From Cyanobacterium stanieri LEGE 03274 (GTDB taxonomy: Bacteria; Cyanobacteriota; Cyanobacteriia; Cyanobacteriales; Cyanobacteriaceae): DNA of 64,000 nucleotides. The notes below the pieces were generated by a model. The model did not search any database, had not been told where the DNA came from, and worked only from the letters and a program-made list of their open reading frames with translations. This document shows positions 1 to 8,767 of the stretch, one piece after another. A program made the translations under genes and the position numbers. The number at the start of each line of letters is the position of its first letter. The stretch's first letter is position 1. Location: NCBI RefSeq assembly GCF_015207825.1, contig NZ_JADEWC010000007.1, positions 1-64,000 on the forward strand. The letters run 5' to 3'.

Positions 1-320
1 GGCTCGGATAAGGGCGGGGGTGATGGTAAACTTTGAGTAGAGCCAATTCCTTGGATATTTGCAGGGATAGAAGGTCGATTGGGGGTAGGATTACCGTTAA
101 TGGTGATGGTGTCGGTGGGAGGAGTTTGACTGGGAAGGGGGGGAATAGAATAGTTTGATTCTAAAAGAGGATTGTTTTCGGGGGTTTGATTGTGAGGGGA
201 TACGCCAATGACTTGGATTTGTTGGGCGATCGCCTTTTGATGATTTCCCACTAAAAATAGCATAGTACAAAGGGGAAAAAGTAGATGAATATTTTTTGGC
301 AATAATCGATATGAAATCAT
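1..320 (-). CDS. secreted Pro-rich protein, C-terminus beyond the window edge
   Basis: The reverse strand is open from an ATG at 320 to the left edge, about 106 codons without a stop. The product begins with a basic n-region, a hydrophobic stretch (LLFPLCTMLFLVG) and an A-I-A-Q-Q cleavage-like site near residue 38, so I read a Sec signal peptide. The exported part seen here is low complexity and rich in Pro, Asn, Ser and Thr, like a linker before a domain that lies outside the window. It is divergent from hemW with about 156 bp between the starts. I do not recognise the family. The signal peptide is moderately certain; the function is unknown. Confidence 0.55.
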   Translation of the reverse strand, partial: MISYRLLPKNIHLLFPLCTMLFLVGNHQKAIAQQIQVIGVSPHNQTPENNPLLESNYSIPPLPSQTPPTDTITINGNPTPNRPSIPANIQGIGSTQSLPSPPPLSE

Positions 321-476
321 AATGTTAATGGTTGTAGGAAAATGACAAATGTATAAAAAAATATTTTGATTCTGCCCCATGATAAAGGTTACTAGACAGA
401 ATTGACAAACCCTTAAAAAGTTCCACTAACAATAAAATAGAGTAAAAAATAATAATATTAAAGATATTACATTGAG

Positions 477-1679
477 ATGACTAAAATCGATGATTGTTCA
501 CTGTCCATAGCTTCAGCTTACATCCATATTCCTTTTTGTCGTCGTCGATGTTTTTATTGTGATTTTCCCATTACGGTGTTGGGTAACAATGCAGGGGGGA
601 AATATTCCCCATGGCAACAAGAATACGTGAATTTTTTATGTCAAGAAATCGAAACCATAAATCAGGCAAAATCCACTCCCTTAGCAACCATTTTTTTTGG
701 GGGTGGTACTCCTTCCTTACTTGCCCTAGAAGGGTTAGAAAAAATTTTAGTCACCCTAGAAAATAAATTTTCCTTTGCCCCTAACATTGAAATTTCCATG
801 GAAATTGATCCAGCTACCTTTACCATAGAACAATTAAAACATTATCAAAAATTGGGGGTAAATCGTGTTAGTTTGGGGGTACAATCATTTAACGATCAAC
901 TATTGCAAGAATGTGGACGATCGCACCGTGTGCCAGATATTTATCAAGCAGTAGAACATATCCATCAAGTGGGTATCGATAATTGGAGTCTGGATTTAAT
1001 TTCAGGATTACCCCATCAAACCATCACCCATTGGCAAGATTCCCTCCTAAGGGCGATCGCCCTTAAACCCAAACATCTATCCTGCTACGACTTAGTATTA
1101 GAATCAGGCACAGTTTTTGGCAAAAAATATCAAGCAGGAGATAACCCCCTCCCCCAAGACGAAACCACCGCCCAAATGTATCGCCTCGCCTCCCATCTTC
1201 TCCCAGAAAACGGATATACCCACTACGAAATCTCCAACTACGCCCAAAAAGGCTATCAATGTCGCCATAACCTCGTCTATTGGCACAATCAACCCTACTA
1301 CGGTTTTGGCATGGGTGCGGCCAGTTATACCCAAAAACAAAGATTTAGTCGCCCTCGCACCCGTCAAGAATACTTCCAATTTGTCCAAGAATTCATCAAA
1401 AATAAAGGAAAAATTGACTCAGAAATAACCACCATAACCGAAGAATTATTAGATACCCTCATGTTAGGGCTACGACTAAAAGAAGGAATCAATCTAAGCC
1501 TTATTAGACAAAAATTTGGACAAGAAACCGTTAACAAAATTCTTCACACCCTTCAACCATATATCACAAAAAAATTAGTCATTTTATCCCAAGATAAAAC
1601 AAACTTAAAACTATCTGACCCCCAAGGCTTTCTCTATTCCAACTCCGTGCTAAGTGACTTATTCATGGAATTTGAATAA
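477..1679 (+). CDS. hemW: radical SAM heme-chaperone / coproporphyrinogen oxidase-like protein HemW
   Basis: Radical SAM protein of the HemN/HemW family. The 4Fe-4S/SAM motif C-x3-C-x2-C reads CRRRCFYC near residue 21, preceded by YIHIPF, and the glycine-rich FFGGGTPS SAM segment follows near residue 65. NRVSLGVQSF and the SGLPHQT strand are also typical. At 400 residues and without the N-terminal extension of true HemN, it fits HemW, which inserts heme into respiratory proteins, better than oxygen-independent coproporphyrinogen oxidase. The ATG at 477 follows GAG closely and leaves the CxxxC motif close to the N-terminus, as in the family. It stands alone, with no operon partner. Confidence 0.88.
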   Translation: MTKIDDCSLSIASAYIHIPFCRRRCFYCDFPITVLGNNAGGKYSPWQQEYVNFLCQEIETINQAKSTPLATIFFGGGTPSLLALEGLEKILVTLENKFSFAPNIEISMEIDPATFTIEQLKHYQKLGVNRVSLGVQSFNDQLLQECGRSHRVPDIYQAVEHIHQVGIDNWSLDLISGLPHQTITHWQDSLLRAIALKPKHLSCYDLVLESGTVFGKKYQAGDNPLPQDETTAQMYRLASHLLPENGYTHYEISNYAQKGYQCRHNLVYWHNQPYYGFGMGAASYTQKQRFSRPRTRQEYFQFVQEFIKNKGKIDSEITTITEELLDTLMLGLRLKEGINLSLIRQKFGQETVNKILHTLQPYITKKLVILSQDKTNLKLSDPQGFLYSNSVLSDLFMEFE

Positions 1680-1989
1680 TATTAACCTCAATTGGGGATA
1701 ACGGGTTATGAGTATCACAAGTTTTGGGGTGTAGGTTGGAGGTATGATGTTGCTTAATTACAGTGTGATACCGTGTAAGGTTTACTATTATCCGCCCTGT
1801 AACAATTGATCATAAACAATTATTATTTTTTGCCTGTTGCCCATTCCCTGCCAATCCCAGAAAATGTTATCCCGAACTCAGGTTAATATTAACGATTTGT
1901 TTCCCCCTCAATTTAAAGACACCGAAGCTATGAAATAATGTCACAATATAGGAATAGCGATTATCATTGAGTAAATAGAGGGTGAAATC
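1680..1989. other. intergenic region with two inverted TTAACCTCAATT..GGGATAA motifs
   Basis: This 310-bp gap between hemW and pilC has no credible gene. It starts with ATTAACCTCAATTGGGGATA just after the hemW stop. It carries the reverse form, TTATCCCGAACTCAGGTTAA, at about 1867-1886. The pair could form a long-range stem and belongs to a motif that recurs elsewhere in the window. The pilC promoter should lie in the right-hand part, but I could not assign -35/-10 boxes with confidence. Confidence 0.5.
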
Positions 1990-3204
1990 ATGGCTACTTT
2001 TATCGCTCAAGTAAAAGACAAATCAGGAAATATATTACAAGAAAAAGTTACCGCCGAATCCGCCGATGAAGCAAGAAGAATTTTAAGAAAAAGATTTGCC
2101 GCCATTGGCAAAATAAAAAAAGCAGGAATGGACTTTGACTTAGCCAGTATAGAAGCGGCGCTGAGTAAAGTTAGTATCAAAGACAAAGCTATTTTTTCTC
2201 GTCAGTTTGCCGTATTGGTTAACGCAGGGGTGGCCATTGTTAGGGCCTTATCCGTATTAGCCGAGCAATCTTCTAACCCCAAATTTAAAAAAGCCCTCAG
2301 TGCCATTAACGAAGATGTACAACAGGGTACAAATCTATCAGAAGCCCTAGCAAAACATCCCGATTGTTTCGATCAACTCTACGTTTCCATGGTAGAAGCA
2401 GGGGAAATTGGGGGGGTTTTAGATGAGGTAATGAATCGACTAGCAAAGTTACTAGAAGATGTGGCAAGACTTCAAAACCAAGTTAAATCGGCCATGGCTT
2501 ACCCTGTTACTGTGGGTTTATTCGCTGTCATTGCCTTTTTAGGAATGACCATTTTTCTGATTCCCGTATTTTCAGGCATTTTTGACCAATTAGGAGCCGA
2601 ATTACCTGCTCTAACTCAATTTATGGTTAATCTGAGTGGCTTTTTACGTAGCCCTGCCGCCGTTATTCCTGTGTTGGTGATTATCGGTGCTGTATTTGGT
2701 TTTAAACAATATTACAAAACCCCAGCGGGAAGACTACAAATTGATACCATTGCCCTTAAACTGCCCATTTTTGGCGATTTAAACCAAAAGAGTGCGGTAG
2801 CTCGTTTTTGTCGAGTTTTTGGGACTCTTACCCGCTCTGGAGTACCGATTTTACAATGTTTGGAAATTGTGGAAGAAACCATCGGTAATAGGGTAATTGG
2901 TAACGCCATCGGGGCGGCTAAAAATTCTGTGTTGGAAGGGGGTATGTTAAGTACGGCCATTGAGTCTAAAAATGTTTTCCCTGCCATGGCGGTACAAATG
3001 ATGAGCATTGGGGAAGAAACGGGGGAATTAGATGCCATGATGATGAAGGTGGCTGATTTCTACGAAGATGAGGTGGAACAAGCCATTAAAGCCCTCACCA
3101 GTGTAATTGAGCCTTTAATGATGGTCGGTATTGCGGGGATGGTTGGTACAATTTTGTTATCTATGTATTTACCAATGTTCTCTATCTTCGATCAAATCGC
3201 TTAA
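1990..3204 (+). CDS. pilC: type IV pilus inner-membrane platform protein PilC
   Basis: GspF/PilC family polytopic protein, 404 residues, the usual length. It has two T2SSF repeats, at roughly residues 65-190 and 270-390. Each contains the family pattern of an ISxxQ/ARFxRxxxxLxxxGVPIxxxL-type helix (FSRQFAVLVNAGVAIVRAL; VARFCRVFGTLTRSGVPIL) followed by a GE-rich loop (MVEAGEIGG; IGEETGELD). Strong transmembrane segments lie near 170-195, 220-240 and 375-395. It should form the inner-membrane platform on which the PilB/PilT ATPases act in pilus extension and retraction, motility and competence. In many cyanobacteria pilB and pilT are adjacent; here neither is in the window on this side. The ATG at 1990 follows GAGGGTGAAATC. 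Confidence 0.93.
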   Translation: MATFIAQVKDKSGNILQEKVTAESADEARRILRKRFAAIGKIKKAGMDFDLASIEAALSKVSIKDKAIFSRQFAVLVNAGVAIVRALSVLAEQSSNPKFKKALSAINEDVQQGTNLSEALAKHPDCFDQLYVSMVEAGEIGGVLDEVMNRLAKLLEDVARLQNQVKSAMAYPVTVGLFAVIAFLGMTIFLIPVFSGIFDQLGAELPALTQFMVNLSGFLRSPAAVIPVLVIIGAVFGFKQYYKTPAGRLQIDTIALKLPIFGDLNQKSAVARFCRVFGTLTRSGVPILQCLEIVEETIGNRVIGNAIGAAKNSVLEGGMLSTAIESKNVFPAMAVQMMSIGEETGELDAMMMKVADFYEDEVEQAIKALTSVIEPLMMVGIAGMVGTILLSMYLPMFSIFDQIA

Positions 3205-3250
3205 ACCTCAAAAAAAACTATTGTCCACCGTTGAATGTGAATTTTAATTA

Positions 3251-3862
3251 ATGTCTATAAATCAATCTGATTACGAAACAGCTTTGGCTGATTATACTGA
3301 TAAAGAACGAATTTTAGCTTTATTGAGTCAGTATCGGGAATATTTAGCCATGGTGCCGAGTATGCGCCGTCCTAGTGACAGTTTAATTACTATTCCTTTA
3401 CCTTTAGCAAAAGTACGCCATGTTAATGGTACATCCTCCATGGGATCTCGTTCTTATGTTCCTTCGGGGATGAATTCTATGGCGGTGGATGAAATGGTAT
3501 CAATTCCCTGTGATATTGCGGTGTTAATGTGCGATCCTGAATGGAAGATTAAGATGGGGGTAGAAATTTTGGTTTTTATCCATCGCCCCCAGGAGGATTT
3601 TTCTGATCTTTTGTTACGTTGGCGCAATGCTCAAACGGCTTTAGCCCATGAGTATGAATGGATTATGCCCCAGACAAATGATCATATGTTTAGTGATAGG
3701 GCGGAAAAAATTCACCCTATTTTTGTGGTTTTTCCTCATACTAATGCTCGTATTTTGAAGGGTTTAAAGGCTTCTGGTTTACCTTATATTCTTTATAATA
3801 CCGTAGAGGCGATCGCCCATAACCCTGAACTAAAATCCTTGAGTAGTAGCATAGATAATTAA
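3251..3862 (+). CDS. conserved hypothetical protein
   Basis: A 203-residue soluble protein with no signal peptide or membrane segment. It starts 46 bp after pilC on the same strand, so it may be co-transcribed. Its centre is rich in Met, Ser and Pro (residues about 37-95), followed by an alternating hydrophobic region (KMGVEILVFIHRPQED) and a C-terminal part with conserved-looking PIFVVFPHTNARILKGL. Codon use matches its neighbours, and a HIP1 site lies inside its 3' end. I do not recognise a domain. Being next to pilC hints at pilus or surface biology, but that is only positional. It ends 3 bp before the convergent dehydrogenase stop. Confidence 0.75.
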   Translation: MSINQSDYETALADYTDKERILALLSQYREYLAMVPSMRRPSDSLITIPLPLAKVRHVNGTSSMGSRSYVPSGMNSMAVDEMVSIPCDIAVLMCDPEWKIKMGVEILVFIHRPQEDFSDLLLRWRNAQTALAHEYEWIMPQTNDHMFSDRAEKIHPIFVVFPHTNARILKGLKASGLPYILYNTVEAIAHNPELKSLSSSIDN

Positions 3863-3865
3863 TCA

Positions 3866-5122
3866 TCAAAACCCCATGGCATCATTAAGACGTTGAAGGC
3901 CATGAATATAAGCAGCAGTACGCATGGAAACCTCATATTCTCGGGCAAGTTGCCAAATTACTTCCGTTTCCCTCTCCATTCCTTCCTTGAGATGTTGTTG
4001 TACTTTTTCTAAATTCCAATACATCCCATTACGGTTTTGTACCCATTCTAAATGACTAACAGTAACTCCCCCAGCATTAACTAAAATATCGGGAATTACC
4101 TGAATACCTTTTTGCTCTAAAATTAAATCCGCCGCAGAGGAAATTGGGCCATTAGCTACTTCAAAAATAAATTTCCCTTGAATCTCCCCCGCATTATCTT
4201 CCGTGATTTGGTTTTCAAGGGCTGCAGGAATCAAAACATCTACATCTAAACTTAATAACTCCTCATTGGTAATTACATCATTTTCCCTCAAATCACATAC
4301 CGTTTCCTGACAATAAACATCCTTCACGGTGCTATTATTTTCCTTATACTCACGGATGCTAGGAATATCTAAGCCATCTCCACAATAAATCCCCCCCCTC
4401 GAATCACTCACCGCCACTACCTTATATCCACTGTTATATAATAATTCGGCTATGTGCGCTCCCGCATTACCAAAACCTTGTACTGCCACGGTAGTTTCTG
4501 CTGGTTTTTGGTCAAATTTGGGCAAAATAGTTTGAATAACATGAAATGCTCCCGTAGCCGTAGCGGTGCTTCTCCCCTCGCTTCCTCCCATGGTTAAAGG
4601 TTTTCCTGTAACAACTCCCAAACTTATTTTTCTGGTGATGTTGTTATATGCTTCCACCATCCAACCCATAATCATTTCATTAGTATAAACATCGGGGGCT
4701 AAAATATCTTTATCTGTACCGATATAATCGGCGATCGCACCGATATAATTTTTAGAAAGCCTTTCTAACTCGCCCTTTGATAACTCCTGAGGATTAACAC
4801 AAATACCCCCCTTAGCACCCCCAAAAGGAAGATTTAACACCGCACATTTAAACATCATCCAAAAAGCAAGGGATTGCACCTCATCAAGATTAACGGAAGG
4901 ATGATAACGGACACCCCCTTTGCCAGGGCCTCGACTATCATTGTAAATAACTCGATAACCCTGATAAACTTTTAAAGAGCCATCATCCATTCTCACGGGA
5001 ATCGATACCGCTAAACTCGATTTAGGATACTGTAACTTTTCCTCTGTGGAAGGAGAAATAGAAACATATTTTAAAGCCCTTTCTAGCCTAATATTGGCAT
5101 CGGCAAATAAAGAATTAGACAT
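3866..5122 (-). CDS. gdhA: Glu/Leu/Phe/Val dehydrogenase (glutamate dehydrogenase type)
   Basis: Hexameric-type glutamate dehydrogenase fold, 418 residues. The substrate-binding N-terminal half carries GPGKGGVRYHP near residue 65 and the catalytic-lysine segment LPFGGAKGGI near residue 100. The C-terminal Rossmann half has VAVQGFGNAGAHIAELL near residue 215 and a late NAGGVTVS motif. It interconverts 2-oxoglutarate plus ammonium and glutamate with a nicotinamide cofactor; the cofactor preference cannot be read here. Length and motifs fit the short bacterial NAD/NADP group rather than the 450-residue enteric enzyme. It is divergent from the DHNA-CoA thioesterase gene across a 300-bp repeat-bearing gap. 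Confidence 0.85.
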   Translation of the reverse strand: MSNSLFADANIRLERALKYVSISPSTEEKLQYPKSSLAVSIPVRMDDGSLKVYQGYRVIYNDSRGPGKGGVRYHPSVNLDEVQSLAFWMMFKCAVLNLPFGGAKGGICVNPQELSKGELERLSKNYIGAIADYIGTDKDILAPDVYTNEMIMGWMVEAYNNITRKISLGVVTGKPLTMGGSEGRSTATATGAFHVIQTILPKFDQKPAETTVAVQGFGNAGAHIAELLYNSGYKVVAVSDSRGGIYCGDGLDIPSIREYKENNSTVKDVYCQETVCDLRENDVITNEELLSLDVDVLIPAALENQITEDNAGEIQGKFIFEVANGPISSAADLILEQKGIQVIPDILVNAGGVTVSHLEWVQNRNGMYWNLEKVQQHLKEGMERETEVIWQLAREYEVSMRTAAYIHGLQRLNDAMGF

Positions 5123-5134
5123 ATCTTGATATTG

Positions 5135-5202
5135 TAACCTCAGTTTGGGATTTGTCAGTATGGTAGGGGACGTACCATAGTACGTCCGTACAGGTTGCAG
5201 GT
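5135..5202. repeat. TAACCT..GGGATTTGTCAGTATG plus CGTAC palindrome element, copy 1
   Basis: TAACCT...GGGATTTGTCAGTATG spans 5135-5162. It is followed at 5168-5187 by a perfect hairpin, GGACGTAC-CATA-GTACGTCC, and then GTACAGGTTGCAGGT. The same parts recur at 57082-57172, where the 28-bp left part has the same length and the palindrome is slightly decayed. Both copies sit beside a copy of the paired-hairpin repeat. Confidence 0.75.
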
Positions 5203-5221
5203 ATTAAGGTGATGAGGAGTA

Positions 5222-5361
5222 GGGGAGATAATAGTTTATATTAAATCCGCAAAATATTCCTTAGTTCAATTTATTGAACGATAAACTGTTAGCCTTGTAA
5301 TTTATTGCAAGGCAAATAATGATATATTTTCAAAATCGGATTTAGTATTAGGTACTAGGTC
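5222..5361 (+). repeat. paired-hairpin dispersed repeat, copy A
   Basis: Hairpin 1, GTTCAAT-TT-ATTGAAC, is at 5264-5279. Hairpin 2, with CCTTGTAAT and ATTGCAAGG arms, is at 5292-5313, with GATAAACTGTTA between them. The flanks match the copy at 14561-14700 in reverse complement over essentially the full length (TAGTTTATATTAAAT on one side, TTAGTATTAGGTACTAGGTC on the other). That defines a unit of about 140 bp. This copy lies between the divergent gdhA and thioesterase genes. A run of ATTGTCCATTGTTAATTGTC-like sequence follows at 5366-5391. Confidence 0.85.
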
Positions 5362-5420
5362 ATTTATTGTCCATTGTTAATTGTCAATTGTTCTGTAACC
5401 ATTTTAGAGCTTAAAAGATA

Positions 5421-5822
5421 ATGACATTTATTTATGATAGAAAAATTCACTTTGCTGACACCGATAGTGCGGGGGTGGTTTATTTTGCCCAACTTCTTTC
5501 TATGTGCCATGAGGCTTACGAGGCTTATTTAGAAAGTTTAGAGATAGATTTACACGGTTTTTTTCAAAACCCTACCATGGCGATTCCCATTGTTCATGGG
5601 GAAATCGATTTTTTTAGCCCTCTATTTTGTGGAGATACCATTCAAGTATATTTAAAATTCATTGCCCTTAACTCAAAAGCCTTTGAAATTGAATATACCA
5701 TTGAGAAAGAAGATCAAAAAGTAGCCACGGGCAAAACTCGCCATGTCTGTATTAACCCCCAAACCAGAAAAACTCAATCTCTACCTTTTTATTTAAGGTT
5801 TGGAAAAATAAATGATGATTAA
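5421..5822 (+). CDS. 1,4-dihydroxy-2-naphthoyl-CoA thioesterase (hotdog fold)
   Basis: A 133-residue single hotdog-domain thioesterase of the 4-hydroxybenzoyl-CoA type. The active-site segment HFADTDSAGVVYFAQ near residue 10 carries the catalytic Asp and the start of the long helix. It closely resembles what I remember of Synechocystis Slr0204, which hydrolyses 1,4-dihydroxy-2-naphthoyl-CoA in phylloquinone synthesis for photosystem I. PIVHGEIDFFSPLFCGD in the middle is the usual second conserved block. It is convergent with the kinase gene, with 14 bp between them. The alternative is a general YbgC-like acyl-CoA thioesterase. Confidence 0.8.
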   Translation: MTFIYDRKIHFADTDSAGVVYFAQLLSMCHEAYEAYLESLEIDLHGFFQNPTMAIPIVHGEIDFFSPLFCGDTIQVYLKFIALNSKAFEIEYTIEKEDQKVATGKTRHVCINPQTRKTQSLPFYLRFGKINDD

Positions 5823-5836
5823 TACCCATTATCTCC

Positions 5837-7396
5837 TTAAGATTTATAGCTATTTTTTAGTTTAGAAAGAATCACAGGTTTTAACTTGTTAAACTCATCC
5901 CTCAACCTTTGCTTACTCATTCTTGCATCCCCTTTATTGGGTAAGTTTTTACTATTTTCTAACCATTCAACCATAATTTTACACTGATTAGCCGCAATGG
6001 TTGAACCAGTGACATGTTGACACATTCCAGGCTCTTCCACCGCAAAAAAGAGTATTTTATAACTACCAGTTTTCGCAAGGGCGGCGGTTACCTGACGGGA
6101 GGTTTGGGATTTTAAGTCTAGGTAACAGGGTAACCAACGGGGGCCACGATGGGGATTATAAATCACTGTAATCCAAAGTATCATCGGATGGGGAGAGTTG
6201 AGGAAAAGAAATTGGTTGTATCTCATATCCTTAATACGGCTGAGAATATCATCTTTTTCAATCATTACCCAAAGACTAGGAAAGGTTTGCCCTGAGCTAA
6301 TTATCACCTTCGGAAAAACGATTTTTTGAATGGGTTTATTATTCGGCCAAGTGAGATTTTTTGATATGGTAGTGGCACTTAAATCCATTTTGGGGGCAAC
6401 TTCGGTGCGATCGCCCCTAGCGGTAACATGCTCAGAATCATAGGTATCAGCCACAATGGTTTTTTGACCACTAAAAGCCGTCATGCGATCGGTATCACGA
6501 CTAGATTTAGTCGTCTTTTCTAAACCCTCAATCACCCGTAAAATTTCCGCCACCGTTTGAGGGCGATTATCACGGGATTTTTCCATACACTTCATAATCA
6601 CATCTTTCAAATCTTGGGGAATTTGTAAATGGGAATCAAAAGGACGAGGCCGAAAATCATGGTGGGCTTTATACCATGCCCCAAAGGAAGAAGACTCAGG
6701 TAGAATAGGCATCTCAAGGGTAAGCATTTCATACATCATCACCCCTAAACTATAAATATCAGAGCGATTGTCCAACTCTTTACCCTCCATTTGTTCAGGG
6801 GAACAATAAGCCAAAGTACCCATAAAAGAATGGGTTTGAGTCGCATTAGCTTGAACCAACTTAGCAATCCCAAAATCCAAAATTTTCACCAATTCGCCCA
6901 AAGTAGGATCTTGCATTACCAATACATTACTGGGTTTAATGTCTCGATGCACCACCTGACACAATTCCCCCTTAAGCATAATGCCACTATGGGCCGCATC
7001 CATACCCACACAGATTTGACGGCTCAAATAAAGAAAACGTTTAAGGGGCAAAGGCTGAAACTTAATTACCTGACTTAAACTTTCTCCCTCCAAAAACTCC
7101 ATCACATAATAGGGAACTTCATTTTCATCAACACCATAATCCCTTACCCTAATGATGTGAATACTTTTTTCCCCTAAAAGGGCACTGATAGTCGCCTCCC
7201 TCTCAAATCGATGACGCATTTTGTCATTGAGCAGGGTTTGAGACAAAAACTTAACCGCCACCACCACACCGCCAAGCAGTTTATCTTCACCACGATATAC
7301 TTGCCCCATCGCACCGCTGCCGATTAACTCGACTAATTGATAACGATCTGCTAATATACGCTGATTACTATTTTGTTTGCCTTTCCCTAAACTCAT
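5837..7396 (-). CDS. serine/threonine protein kinase
   Basis: Hanks-type kinase domain over residues about 18-290. The glycine loop is IGSGAMGQVYRGE, the lysine is in VVVAVKFL, the catalytic loop is HRDIKPSN, then DFGIAK, the APE-equivalent SPEQMEG and DNRSDIYSLGVMMYEML. All key residues are present, so an active kinase is expected. After a Ser/Thr-rich linker (about 290-360), the C-terminal part of about 150 residues is soluble, with no transmembrane segment or PASTA repeats. It contains SHPMILWITVIYNP-like strands and two Cys, and I do not recognise it. The gene lies 57 bp downstream of an unknown gene on the same strand and may be read with it. Confidence 0.88.
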   Translation of the reverse strand: MSLGKGKQNSNQRILADRYQLVELIGSGAMGQVYRGEDKLLGGVVVAVKFLSQTLLNDKMRHRFEREATISALLGEKSIHIIRVRDYGVDENEVPYYVMEFLEGESLSQVIKFQPLPLKRFLYLSRQICVGMDAAHSGIMLKGELCQVVHRDIKPSNVLVMQDPTLGELVKILDFGIAKLVQANATQTHSFMGTLAYCSPEQMEGKELDNRSDIYSLGVMMYEMLTLEMPILPESSSFGAWYKAHHDFRPRPFDSHLQIPQDLKDVIMKCMEKSRDNRPQTVAEILRVIEGLEKTTKSSRDTDRMTAFSGQKTIVADTYDSEHVTARGDRTEVAPKMDLSATTISKNLTWPNNKPIQKIVFPKVIISSGQTFPSLWVMIEKDDILSRIKDMRYNQFLFLNSPHPMILWITVIYNPHRGPRWLPCYLDLKSQTSRQVTAALAKTGSYKILFFAVEEPGMCQHVTGSTIAANQCKIMVEWLENSKNLPNKGDARMSKQRLRDEFNKLKPVILSKLKNSYKS

Positions 7397-7453
7397 GATT
7401 TAATTGTCCATCAAATCTTGTTGTACTTATATTTTGACCTATACTATCTAGTT

Positions 7454-7912
7454 TTATCCATGACGCTCAAAAACGCCTTCTGTCACATTAACCATATTGT
7501 TACCCGCTATCATGGTGCTAGAGAAATGATAATTGTCTTCATCCAACTGAAACATGGTTTCAAGTACGCTACGACGACGACTATCACCTAAAATCCAATA
7601 ACGTTGAATAATAGAACTTTTCGTAATCCATCCTTCACCTTCTATTTTATCGAAATCACTTCTTTTTAAAACGTAACTGTAACTATATTTATTATTAGGT
7701 AAAAATCCTTTATATTCAAACTCTAAATTATGGGCATTTTCTGAAGAAGAATGATTATTCTCAAACACCAACTTAGTTTTCATGGTAAACCAACTACTTT
7801 GATCCCAGGCAATGATGGTAGCCCCTTTAAATGGAGTAATAATTTGATTTTTATCCGTTACATTTCCCTTAATAATCCAGCTACTCGGTTGTAATAAAAA
7901 AGTGTGACTCAT
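7454..7912 (-). CDS. conserved hypothetical protein, beta-rich
   Basis: A 152-residue soluble protein upstream of the kinase gene. It is built of alternating strand-like segments (SSWIIKGNV, FKGATIIAWD, KTKLVFEN) and a central G-E-G-W-I, ending EGVFERHG. The pattern suggests a small beta-barrel or lipocalin-like fold, as in the N-terminal part of cyanobacterial proteins that bind hydrophobic ligands, but I cannot name the family. No signal peptide or Cys motif is visible. With 57 bp to the kinase and the same strand, joint transcription is plausible. Confidence 0.65.
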   Translation of the reverse strand: MSHTFLLQPSSWIIKGNVTDKNQIITPFKGATIIAWDQSSWFTMKTKLVFENNHSSSENAHNLEFEYKGFLPNNKYSYSYVLKRSDFDKIEGEGWITKSSIIQRYWILGDSRRRSVLETMFQLDEDNYHFSSTMIAGNNMVNVTEGVFERHG

Positions 7913-8171
7913 TAATATGTTTTGTAAAAATAAAGGAGTTTATAGGGAGATAATAAATTGATAAACTAATGACTTATTTTATTTTTTATTAATAGACAAT
8001 TAACATCTTAATTTTAAGTTTTATTATTTCTCCTTGGTAGAAATTATTACTAAAATAGCTTATACAACTAAATATTTAGTGTTATTATACATGGTTTTGG
8101 TTAATTTCCTAAGTAGTGATCAATACTTTTTTCTATGGGAGAAAATATATTTTTTTATGAACAATAGTTGA

Positions 8172-8642
8172 TTAATCTTCCTGCCAATCAGGGCAATTCT
8201 CATCCCTCCATCCGTAGGGGTGAATGCCACAAACTAAGAGATTACCATTATATCTACGACCATGATAGTTTTTACAGCCCATACAAGCAGGATGAAAATT
8301 ATGATCGGGATTCACTTTTTCTTCATCAAACCAGATGATACTACCATGGTTTTCTAGGTCATCTTCTGATGGAGGGGAAGGGGGAAAGTCCTCTAATATG
8401 TGGGATAATATTTCTTCACTCAAAAAGATCATAGATTGTTCAAAAAAATCATCTATTTGCAACAAAAATTCTTCGATTTGAGGGGGGATATTCTGTTCTA
8501 TTTCTTTGGTTATATTATCAATAAATAATTCTGTGTTGGTAGCCGTTTTTTCTAATTCTTGAGTAATTTCGTCACAAAAATTATTAAAGTTATTTTCTGT
8601 TTGATTTAACCAGTTAATTAATTGTTCTTCCCAATTATCCAT
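8172..8642 (-). CDS. acidic helical protein with C-terminal Cys/His cluster
   Basis: A 156-residue acidic protein. Residues 1-105 are predicted to be long amphipathic helices rich in Glu, Asn and Gln (coiled-coil-like). The last 40 residues hold CMGCKNYHG, CGIHPYGW and CPDW: four Cys and several His spaced like a small metal-binding knuckle. I do not recognise the N-terminal part. The Cys/His tail resembles one seen in uncharacterised cyanobacterial proteins. It is followed at a distance by the 152-residue unknown gene on the same strand. Confidence 0.65.
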   Translation of the reverse strand: MDNWEEQLINWLNQTENNFNNFCDEITQELEKTATNTELFIDNITKEIEQNIPPQIEEFLLQIDDFFEQSMIFLSEEILSHILEDFPPSPPSEDDLENHGSIIWFDEEKVNPDHNFHPACMGCKNYHGRRYNGNLLVCGIHPYGWRDENCPDWQED

Positions 8643-8767
8643 GAATTATAATGAGTAGTGGTAATAATGTTGGTTATTAAACCTCTTAAAATATTAAAAA
8701 TTAAGTTTTATTTTTGGAGGATAATAATTGATTTTATGGTGGTTATTGGAGTGTTGCAAGGGTTCTT

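Noticed and set aside
5222-5361. Possible rho-independent terminator or attenuator
   Set aside because: The same paired hairpins occur at divergent starts, convergent ends and tandem gaps without consistent T-runs, so a dispersed repeat explains them better.
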